DNA from: Rhineura floridana
Lineage: Eukaryota > Chordata > Lepidosauria > Squamata > Rhineuridae
Length of the DNA stretch: 64,000 bases
NCBI RefSeq assembly: GCF_030035675.1
Contig: NC_084489.1
Span: forward strand, 71,887,365 to 71,951,364
Direction: 5' to 3'
In this document: positions 32,930 to 44,900 of the stretch, one piece after another
Numbering within the stretch: the first letter of the stretch is position 1
Layout of the letters: each line of letters opens with the position of its first letter
Notes under the pieces: generated by a model
What the model was told of the DNA's origin: nothing
Database searches by the model: none
The model's input: the letters and a program-made list of their open reading frames with translations, nothing else
Translations under genes and position numbers: made by a program

Positions 32930-35900
32930 CTGTTTGCCAAGACAGGAAAAAGTATTTTCAAAAGCTCATATTTAATCTTACAAGCAAGACTGATGCTCAG
33001 CAATAATGCCAACTGCTGAGGTTAATGCTCAGCTAGAAACAGAAATGGTAATTGTGTTGATCCCTCTAGAGTAGAGCTCTTCCAGGAAAGAACAGGGTCT
33101 ATTTTCACTCTGCTTCTGTAAGTGGATGGTTTATATGGAGTGTTAGTTCTGATATGCTGTCAAGTCAACATGTATTCAACATTTAGATAAGTTGCCTACT
33201 TGCACAAGCAGTGTGAAGGAGAACTACAAGATCACGGAAGCTCCAGAGACTGACCTAGGAAATGATGCATTCCAATGATACGCACTTTGCCTGAGGTGTA
33301 TTGACTCCCTTAAGATCCAGTACTCTGCCACAGCTTTAGGCTTGGCATCAGCACCTAGCATGGTGGAACAAAGGACCCATCAGGGCTGATGCCAGGACTA
33401 AAAATAATTTTGAAAAATTCAGCAGCAGCAGCCATCTCCCCCTGATATCTCTGGGCACCATCTCCAATATAGCGATACTACATTAGAGGCATTGGTTATA
33501 AAGAATTTGTGAAAGAAGATAACGGATGTTTCAGCGCTGCCAGGTCCTTGTGGAGAAATCCTTTCAAGAAGGAACTTTCTTTTTCCAAGGACCCAAACCA
33601 AGAAGAATGGTTCTGCTACTTTCCCTGCCTTTAGTTTCCTCACCACCTGGCTCAAGGAGTGGAGAAATGGGTCTGCCATGGATGTGCCAGAGGGATGAAG
33701 GGAACAGGGCTACCATAGAGTTACCCAGTGGTGCTGCTAGGAGAGAAAGGAGGGAATCTCCCCCCCCCTCAAACTTGGCACTGGATTGGGATCTGTTTAC
33801 CAGGATGACGGTCTCAAATATGTATGGATTTCTTGCATACAAAGTCTTCATTCATTTTACCAGAAGAATTTGATAATGGCAAGAGGACTGTGCATTTAGA
33901 GATTTTTCACATAAAACTGATCACTGAACACACCAAAACTCAATGAAATAATGAACAAATCTGTATGCTGAAAGATTTAAAAAGGGGGATATTTAATTTG
34001 TGCTTAGAATGATGGCTTTGTATAATTTGCAATGGAATATAATCCCAACAGTTTTGAGGGGCACTTCAAGCCTAAAGTTGAATTAGTTTAATACAAAGAG
34101 TCTACCGTGTTGTCCCCAAAGAGATGCCAAGGAATGGCATGCTGTCCATAGAGAATTATGTTCAAAGACAGCTTAATTTTTACTAAGTTGTCAGGGTGTC
34201 TGCAATTCTAGTCTTCTACCTCTCATGATACAAGTGTTCTTTTTTCAACATTTTCTTTACTTACTCAAAGTCTGTTTCAACCTTCAGCTGGACCACAGGC
34301 TGGAAAAGAAGGTTCCTTCGGCGCATTCCCAGGAGACAAGCACTGTCCTCAGTGTTGGCAAATACTCTTCCTTTAAAAAAAGTTTTCTAGTTTTAGCTAT
34401 GCAAAGAATAACATAGCTAGATGAAAAAATGGGAATAATGTACGGGGGGGATGAAATGTTAATTCTACAAAGGGCTTTTAATCTAATTTGGTTATTGAAA
34501 TATTACAGTGAAGAATAATAATGTAAACTAGTGACGAACTGTGTTAGAGAACAGTTTTCATATTGGTAATCAGAGTGAGAGAATGAGTATCTGAGTCACT
34601 GGCCATTCATTTTTTTTAATTAGACATTTTTTCAGCATTACATTAAGAACTTCCTCAAACCTGGTAGAAATGCAAAAGAATGAAGCGCATTACCTTCGTC
34701 TGTGATCCATGCAGCAACCAAGAAAACAAAACAAGAAAGGAAGAATATGTGTAATTATGACACTGAATTCCTATACTCTTACAAATTATAGTCACGAATA
34801 GGTAAGTTGTGGAGGGTGTTTTGAGTGTATGTGTGGCAGGGGTAGAAGTCCAAGATTCATCACAAATTGTAACACCTTTGGAGCTATTCACAAACATAAG
34901 AGAAGAGCAGGACTAGCCAACCTGGTACATTCCAGATGTTTTGAACTTTAACTTCCACCAGCCCTAACAGCCAGGGGTGATGGAAGTAGAGCAGCAGGTT
35001 GACTACTCTCGAGTGTTGTATCAACTAGCATGACCAGACTGCAGGCTATGACAATTTGTGGCTTGATATACAGAAAACAGTGAGGTGTGTCTGTTAGGCA
35101 TGGATGCTTTAGTCCCTGTAAACAAAGAATTGTGGATTAAGTATTCTGAATCATCACTCAAATATTCTTGATAACATAAAAAACATTGGTCAGAAACATG
35201 TCTACTTGGAAGTCTCACTGATTCAGCAAAACATGCCTCAAAGAAAGGGAGCTGACCTAAAAGATTAAAAAACGTTGGACTAAGACTAAGTAGCTGCAGC
35301 TTCTGTTTTGCATATTAAATTTTAATAAATGCTCTCTCTCCCCTCCCCACACCTAGTGTGCCTACAAGACATCTTACAAATAACATGAACTATGACATCT
35401 AAATAAATTCAAAAACAGCCGGGGGGGGGGCAGGAGGCATGTCCACCCAGTTAAAGTTTTCTTAGAAATCAAGAGAAAAATGTAGCAGTTAGATATTTCC
35501 CTTGTAAAATCTCATCAAAACAAAACCTGCTTTCAGAAGGCCAACAGTGAATCAACACTACAGCCTTCAAATGGAAGAACACTGACCAAACAAGGTGCTG
35601 TTACTGACTTCAATATTGCCAGCAATAGAGGAAAAATAAGACAGGACACCTAAACCTTTCATAGCTATGATGATGTATGAGAGAAGAAACAAAATCTGGG
35701 TTGATTCAGTTGTGCCTCACACATTCAATTTACTAAATATCACGTTTGGCAATTTCCTATTGATGCTAGCAGTTGATGCACTTAACTAGTTAATGTTACA
35801 AAAATGCCATCAACATTTCCTCACCTCTTCGATAGCTTTCTTTCAGTTTCTTAGAGAGCCACAGCACGGCCTTTGCTGAAATTTTTGTCCCGAAGTTTCT

Positions 35901-38900
35901 ATCAAATGGAGAAGGGGCCCCACCCTGTGAAATTCAATAATTAGTTTTTAATATTGAGAATAAGTTTTATATTTTTGGAACTTAATTGGTTAAAAATTGC
36001 AAGTCAGTTATGAATTACAAGATTTACTGTCTCACATTAGGCAGAAATTGAGACATGCGTGTACAAGTCGTTATGCACAGCAAGTAGTGATCCAGAATGG
36101 GAAGATCATTTGGGCCTCCATTGAATCACCCAAATGCAGCATCATAAGTAAATGATGCAAATCAAACACAGTTCTTATTTGTGACATCAGATTGTTATAC
36201 TTTAAATCAGACTTGCTGACGTATGAACCTGCAAAACGTCCATTCAATGGCTTTGATTCCAGTGGCAATATCTTCATGCCTAGATGTTACCACTGAATTA
36301 TTATTAAAATTAGTTAAATGTGATTAAACTTATGTAATACAGTGAAGTAGGCATGTACCTCCTCTCTGGCTATAAGAATGATAGACGGAGCATGCAGAAA
36401 CTGAGCACTTAAACCTGTGTGTGTTGCAGATCTCCTCGTGGGACATTTCCAGTCTAGTAGGAAACAGGAAGCCAGCTTCTACACTTGCATCACAATTGCT
36501 GGGTTAGAAGAACTGTTTTAAACCTCTTGCTTCATCCTGGAGAATTCCTAAGGCATGCTTACCTGCTGCATGTGACCCAGGACATTCTTTCTGCAGTCAA
36601 AGACTCCTTTCCCTTCCTCAGAATAAAGCTGGTAAATGAAGTCAGTTGTGTAATTCTCACTACTATTTTCATTCCTGTACAAGGCAAACACAAACATGGT
36701 TGGTTTACATTTCTAGAGTGCATGAATATCCCGCCTTTTTCCATGAAGGAGCATAAAGTAGCAGACATGGGGTTCCCAGATAGTCTCCCACCCAGGCACT
36801 GACTAGACCCAAATCTCCTGAGCTTTAAAAAAACAAACAGAAGAAATTTCATGCCCATAAGAGAGTCTCTCAAATAAGTAACTGTGATAACGGTGCAAAT
36901 GAGGGAATTATCACTACAAATCCCTACAGCTTATCACCTTCAAAACCCAAGTAGGACACAATGTGAAAAAATAATGTTTAGCTGCCATGTGGGGAAGGGA
37001 CCAATATATGAGCATATGCAGCTGCCCTATAATCAGGCCCAATGTCAGCATTCGGCCTAGTTGGGCAGCTGCTGAAGGCCCGCATGTATTGACAACTGTG
37101 CTGGATTGAATCTATCTGCATGCCCATTCATTCTAGCCTGCTCACAGCCCTTTTTGAAGAGCCTCTTTCAGAGTGGAGATGGCTCTGCCTATACTATGTA
37201 GGACTACCAGGCAAACTATTCTGGTCTGGTCTCCTCTTCTAAGGCATCAGGCAGAGGCCTTTGCCAGCCTTATTATCCAAGATCCTTTAATAAGAGATGT
37301 CAGGGATCAAACCTGCACTTTGTCACTGAACCAAGGTGCTTTTCTGGGGGTGGCGTGTTCCGTACCTCCTGAAAAATTATTTGCCATTTTCCTTTCCCAC
37401 TCACAAAGCATGATTTTACAGGGCACTTGAGTGAACTGTCAACTTACCTCAGCACCAATCCACGTTGAATGCTGGTTTTCATCTTTTCAGTCAAATGTTC
37501 CACATTGGCCTATAAATAATACATCATTTATTGTAGTCAGTCAAGTGGTGTTTGCTCGTTGCAAACCTTTGCCTTATATGAATCCAAAAGGAGTGCTGAC
37601 TGTTACCAAACTATATAGAGATTGGATAGGTACCTTTTACAGGGACAGTCTGGTTCCTGCTTTGCTGTGCTGGACCAGGCAAGTGTATCAGTCTCCATTT
37701 TACATAACACCCCTTCCGATAAGAACCACACATGGGCTTTCAAACGCTACTTTTATCTGGCACCGAAAAGCCAAAATATTCACCAAGCAGTCTTAGGCAA
37801 ATCACTTATTTTTTCAGCCCCTCCTCACTTGCATCTGCAATATGAGGCTAATCATAGTGGCCTTGGTTACAGGTCTGTGTAAGGATCACTGAGCTATGCA
37901 AGGTAACTGCCTTGAATACTTGAAATTTGCTATAGAATTATTAGAAATAGTACTTGGGTAGAGATAAGACTTGGCTGATTTTATGCAAAAAATAGGATCT
38001 CAGAGTGGGTTCCTAGTTTTTGTGAGCAGATAGCTAACAGTCTAAGTAATGGGTTCTCCTGGTCCCATTTTGTCACTCAACATACAAGAACGTACCAAGT
38101 ACATTCTCCTGATCACTCTACAATCACAGTCAGTCTCAAAACATCCAGGATTAAAGAGAAAGGGCTTCTTGGGCAAAGGCTGTTTCTTCTAGGTAACACC
38201 TCTCTTTTAATATATTTATGAAATCTGTGCTCATAGATCACACCAAACAATCCTGGCGCTAGTATGAATAAGAAATCAAAGCTGCTGTATGCACATTAGT
38301 GGAGAATATGGTGGCAGGGATCAATAGTCAGCCTTCATGATGCCCTTCCCCATTGCTGACACCAGATTTTGGGTCCTTCAAGAGTTTGGAGCAGCAACTA
38401 TTCAGCAAATGTCATTCAAGACTTCTATGGAACTGCCACAAAGGATGAGAGGCTGATGTAAAAGGCCCAAAGGCCATAATTTAGCCAGCCCAGATACAGA
38501 ATGGATTAAAGTCATTAGTCTTGATAAAAACCAATTACTTTTTGCAAAAGGCCATCTTGCATTCACCCAATTTCAGCCTTAAAATAACGGTTTTACTTAT
38601 TTTATAAGCATTATACAACAGGGGTGGTATGGATGTTTATAACATGATGCCCTCCAGATGTTGGTGTGGCTGATAGGCGTTTGAGACCAACAACCTCTGG
38701 AGGGCCACAGGTTCCCTATCCTTAGTATAAGCACTCTTTTTTTTGCCGAAGTTTGGGGAAATTCTTTGGATGGACAATAGGAAATCAGGGTGCTTTGAAG
38801 CTTTGGGTTTTATACGTCTGGATATGTCTTAGCAGATCACATATGCTTAACACTGTTGGCAGCAAGGTAATAGCGTCTTACTGGAAATTACAACCATAAC

Positions 38901-41900
38901 ATACAAGTGGCTATTTATTAATTGGATAGAGTCACACAGATGCATAGTCACAACTTGATGACTTCAGTATCAAGTGATAATTTGTACATGGAAATAAGCC
39001 AGCACCAATTCCAGAAAAAAATTCTCTTACTTTATATCACTTCAAATACAACACTTTTCAATAAAAAGGGATCTTACATTCAGCTATTGAGCCAATGATG
39101 ATTATGTTGATGCACATGTAAAGGTGAACCTGCCCACAGACATTGAATTTGCATGCTATTATTTATTCAGTTCAGCTCACTTTATATCCCCGTTCTTTCT
39201 CCCAAAAGAACCCAGAACAGCTAATAGATAAGATACAGGTTTCGCATACCTGAAGCTCTCGAATATCAAATTTCTCTTCGAAGATGTATGCAGCATCAGC
39301 CCCCGCAGCAAGGGCCCCCATATTTGCCAAGTAGCCGCAATAGCCGCCCATGGTTTCAATGATGAACACACGGCGCTTTGTCCCACTTGCTGACAGCTTG
39401 ATTCGGTCGCAGGTCTAGCAAAGGATGGTCTATTAGTGACTTAAAAGTAAAATGCTTACCACCAAGGCGACATTTTAGCATCATCTGGACTACAACTGTT
39501 TTGTTTTTCACAATGACAACTATCATTCATCATGAAAAGTAAAAATCATTATTTTAAAAACATTTCTCTTCTCTTAGCCTTCCACAGGTCACCTGCAATG
39601 CTTCACACATTAGCCTAGATATTAGATATGTGAATTCTTGACATAAAAACAGTTTTTGGAAAATTCTTAGGTCTGGCATTTTTCTGGAACAGAAAATCAA
39701 GACTCCTCTTGACTCCCAAATTTCAACATTACGTACAGCTGAGGTCACATCTTTCCTCTCAAGTACTTTGTTTTTAATCTGAAAATGACGACTTAGACTG
39801 CAATCCTAACCTTACTTACCTGGAAGTAAGCCCCCGTGAATCCAGTAGGACTTACTTCTAAGAAGACATGGCTAGGATTGTGCTGTCAGATCAGGAATTG
39901 TTCCTCAGTTCACATAAGAGGAAGGGCAATTTCCAACTGCTCTCCCCTCATCTGCAGCCCTCCCTTCCCCCAAACACAACATATCCCACATAACCATTTT
40001 CAAGGGTTCCCTCAACCTTCAAGAGCCAATTTCCAGGCTGAACAAAGAGAAGGCGGCAGGAAAGGCCAATTCTTGGAACCCTGTTCCATTCATGGAAAGA
40101 GAACTAGGATCCAACTCTGTATAACTCTTGCAAGGAAACAGATGGTATACAGATTATATGTAGATCAAGCGAGAATTGTTGCATATAATTTATTACGTTG
40201 TAAAGCAATCAGTTTTGTACCATGAAAAACTGACATGTGGTATATATATGTTCCAGAGCTTGGAAAAGTTACTTTTCAAAACTACAACTCCCATCAGCCC
40301 CAGCCAGCATGGCCACTGGATTGGGCTGGTGGGAGTTGTAGGGCAAAAAAGTAACTTTTCCAAGCTCTGATATGTTCATAAGAAATGTCTTAATATTTTC
40401 TACAACTTCTTGTTCTCCATGATGAAGTGTCTGACTAAACTGACCAAGGCTGTAGTCCTAAAGCTGAGGTGAGGAGGAGAGATCACTGAAGTAGTCTGTC
40501 CAACATCCTCCAAGGATCTTGTGGCAGGGTGGGAGTACTCTTGTGCTTCTCTACCCTTTTTATGTTTAAAAAACAAAACATTTCCTTCCGATTGGAAACA
40601 AAGGGAGAAAATAAAAGGGACTGAGCTGCGTGAGCTTCAGGGCTGGCACTGTGTAATCCCTGGTTTGGGAGTTGGCAGACTGGGAAGGTGTCCCCTGGTC
40701 CACTTCGGCCCACCACTTTTTGTCCCTACTGACCTCCAACCTATGACATTGATATTACTAGGGTTGCAGAAGTTTTCACATTGGCAAGCAAGGGGAATCC
40801 AATATCAGAGTTCCCTCTGAAACGTCAAAGCTTTTCCTTCCACCCTGGAGAGGGAGATCAGATACTTCCTATGGCCCTGGAATCCTCTCGCAGAAGCCAT
40901 AGGACTACAGTGCCCATTCATTTATAACTTCAAAAATACCTGTCTATGTGCCTGCTCATGTTTACTCTTCTACAAGGACACTTAGCTGTCAGCGCTAGCC
41001 TCTAAGCCAGGAGTGGGGTACCTTCGGGACTTCAAGTGTTGCTGAACAGCAACTGCCATCAGCCCTAACAAGCATGGCCAAGGCTAGGGATGATGGGAGG
41101 TGTTATTCCACAACATCTGGAGGACCAAAGATTCCCCACACTGCTTTAGATCATAGGGGAGAATGCTTCTCTAACATCTACTTTTTGATCTTATAACACC
41201 CTTCTTGTTCACTGGAAGACAGGAAGTATATTTTGCCCCAAAATAGCATTACATTAAAATGTTCATGCTGCCTTTTTGTCCCAAAACCATTCTTAAAGCA
41301 ACAAAATGCAACATCATTAAAGCAACATTGTTGAACTACTCCTGAGCTGGGAAGCTCCGAGCGACTGCAGCAGCGAGCCGCAGTGCTGGGGGGGACGAAA
41401 CCGCCACAGCGAGTATCCGACTCACCCCAGGAAAGAAGGGAGCGCCGCTGTTGCAAAGCAGAGACGGCAGTAGCAGTCTCCTCTGTACCTGACCGGGAGC
41501 TCAGGCAGGGAACAGAGTGAGGGGAAAAAACAGTTGACAAAGCAGACACCCCCAGGGCAGTAAAAGAAAGGGAGCGGGGAAACAAAAATCACAGCCCTAA
41601 TCCCAACACAGTCTCACACACACTTAAAATAAAAAACCACTACACTAACTAGCTTAAATCCTTACACTACAGTAGATAACAGCCTCGGACGAAGGCAAGA
41701 ATGAACTGGAGTGGGAGGGGCTTGATGCCCCAGGTCTTGACTTCAATACATTCCTACCTTCGGACGCTAGATGGCGCTATTACCCACATGATGGCATGCT
41801 ACCTGGGGAAAATTATTTACTACTGGGAGGATAACTTGGCATTTTGACTTCTTCCTGTAACACATGCCCCTGACTTGGGAGCATTTCAGCCCACAGCTCA

Positions 41901-44900
41901 TTGCATACCAGCACCTGGATTTTGTAGGCTGAACTTGTTAAGTAGATCTGATGCATGGGATCCAAAGTGACCCTCAGAGTTTGAAATCACAGTTCTGATC
42001 TGTCCCAGAAACTTAATGGCATGAAGCAAAAGCCTTCTGGAAACATTTCTTCTTTTAGCTTGCAGACATGGGTTGAAGTATTTTCTGTCTTACCTCTACA
42101 ATGGTATTCAGAGAAGTGTCAGCACCGATACTGAAGTCGGTGCCAGGCACATTGTTGCTAATAGTAGCAGGCAACACACAGATAGGAATGCAAAACTCCT
42201 CAAAGCGGGGCCGTGCTTCAAGTAACTGCAGACAGCTCTCAAAGGCCTGAAGTAGCGGTACAAGGAATGATAAGCAACATACTTTGTGCCCTTGCTTTCC
42301 ACAATTATTAGGCATTCTGCTAGCGGCTCCTTGTGTGTGGCAATGGAAGGTTTGGCTTCCCAGTGGTGCAATTACCCCCAAAGCAGGTGATTTTAAGAAT
42401 GGCTCGTCTCATTTAGACCCACAACAGGTCACTGGATTTGCACTGGTGCAGAAGAGGGGGAAAATCAACAGATGTTAGTAGAAAGGTGAAACAAGCAAAA
42501 CATGGAAGACACAGAAAGACGGAAATAGTTTAGTGAAGGAAATTAGCAACTGTTCTACACTCTGAAAGGTTAATAATGATTTTAAGTTATTTATACCCTG
42601 CTTTTCAAACTCAGTTTTCAAAATGGATTAGGAATATGTCCAGAATTGGAAGAAGCTGCCAGTAGCTAGGCATGGCTTACTAGCCAGTCATCTATGGTCA
42701 CAACAAATCCTCCCCTCTAGTCTTCTGCACATGCCAGAGACGTTGGGATGGGAGTGGTCAAATCATAATTGGATTGTGGAGCAGCATAAGCATGCCAAAG
42801 CTAAGTGTGACATCAGAGAATTCTACTATCTCCACACCTAGGGAAGGGGAGTTTCTCATGTCATGCTGAACAAGGGCCCTCAAAAGAGCCCCTGGTAAGC
42901 ATACTGGTGAAGCCCTGTCAACAGCAATACTATGCAAGATGCTTTTATCTTCATACAGTACATATTGTGTGTAGAATAAGCTTCCAGCACTTTTGAATCT
43001 ACCTACTAACTGGGACATCTCATTGATACCATATAGCACCTCTGCTGAGGGGGCTGCACTAGCTGACAATATGCTGCCGGATGCAGTTCAAAGTTTTGCT
43101 TTGAGCATTTAAAGCCCTACGGTCCAGGTTACTTAAAAAACTGCCTTCCCCCATCTATCCCTGCCTGTCATATGCACTCCTCAGATATGCACAGCCAAGA
43201 GTACAGCATTCCCCAGAAACATGCATATTAGGCACTAGAAACCAGGCTTTTAGTGTTGTAGCTCCAGCCTTCTAGAATCATTTACCAACTGAAATTACAC
43301 AGCCCCCTATCATTTGAAGATTTGTCTTATAAATCTGCAAATAAAAAAATGTTCACATTTATTGTCTATCCTTTACATCTTATCCATTGTATTTAAGTGT
43401 TATGGGCTGTACTGATGCTGCTGGCTCCTGCTCTGTCCTGTGTTCTATTAGCACAGAGAGAAAGTACAGGCTATGTGACTGGGACACATCGGGTGTACTG
43501 TATTAACATGCTCAATTTTAGAATGTTTTTAAATATCTTTTTAAATTTTGTAACCCGTCCTGGGACCTTTGGGAGAAGGGCAGGCAACTAATTCTATTCT
43601 AATAATAATAACAGAAAAACCCTCCACATGGAAGAACCATTAAAAGAAGCTGATGTACACATTATGCATAATGTGGTGGCAGAATAAGTTGCAGGGATAG
43701 GTCAGTTTTTAAATTCCCTTGTATCCAACAACAACAATCGTACCTATATGTAGAAAACTAGCATGCCAAACAGAAAGGCAATCTCCTTCATGTGCAGGAA
43801 GGAATTTGTTTTTGGTTGGATGCTTTTTGAAAAAAGGAACATATTAAAGAACATAGTTGTCCCAACGAGTACAGTCCAACATTTCTCCACAGTATGCAGA
43901 ATGAGGTAGTAGAACAGCTCTTACAGTTAATGAACTGACAAGCCAACAACTTGACTATCATTTTGAAGGAAAATTCTTGTACTACTCATGTACATGTTAA
44001 AATATAATCCTCCCTCAGGGTGGCACGCATGGAGGATTCTGTGTTTGGGGATCCAATGTATCCTCACAACCCTGTATCCTCACAGTCTGCGTCTGTGTTA
44101 GAATTGCTTAATATGTTAATAATGTTTTTAACCCTTTTTTAAAGTTGTTTTTTAAAAACTGTTTTGTTTTAATGTATTTTAAGATCTGTTTTTATGCTGT
44201 TTTAAAGTGTTTTTAGCGCTTTGTTTGCCGCCCTGGGCTCCTGCTGGGAGGAAGGGCAGCACACAAATTAAATAGTAAATAAATAAATAAATAAAACCCA
44301 GCAAGGTAGGTCAGGTTATAAGAGTCAGTGAGCTTGATGGCTGAATGGGGATTTGCGCTCAGTCTCCCTTGTCCAAGTCCACACCACACTAACAAATATC
44401 ACTGTATTAATAAAAGGAAGATAGTAGTAGGAGCACAAAGTCAATCCTGTTCATATAGTTACAAGGCTTTATGAGATAAATGGAAGTTAAAAAGGAGAGT
44501 CAACTTTCTCCAAGATGGTCGGAGGTTATTTAATTCCACAAGAATAGAAGGACCACTAGAATGTATATTATGGATTAAGAAAACAAGTCATGCCAGCATG
44601 TTTAACGACCAGAGTAAAAAGAAAAAAAGCTATAAAAGGCAAGAAGCTTTTTTTAAACAGCTGAAGTCATGCCCCTAAAGAGGAGGATAAAGAGAAGTAC
44701 AAACTCTGACTTCTCCCCACAAAAACAATAGAAATGAAAACACATTGCTAAAAGCATAAAGACAAACAGTAAAACAACTTTTTGCATAAAATTTCACCCT
44801 GGAAGATCCTGGACAGATATCCATGCCTCACCCCCCTTATTTTCCCTCAGAGCGGGTATCTGAAGAACTGAAGCAAATAAGGTGACAATCAATAGCACTC

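Noticed and set aside
41335-41795. An alternative PFKP promoter
   Set aside because: No downstream first-exon signature or TATA/initiator context that I can support; left as an unclassified block.
42094-42246. P5b as an exon of a processed PFK pseudogene
   Set aside because: Only one exon's worth of sequence is present, bounded by good splice sites in intron sequence; a processed copy would carry neighbouring exons fused to it.
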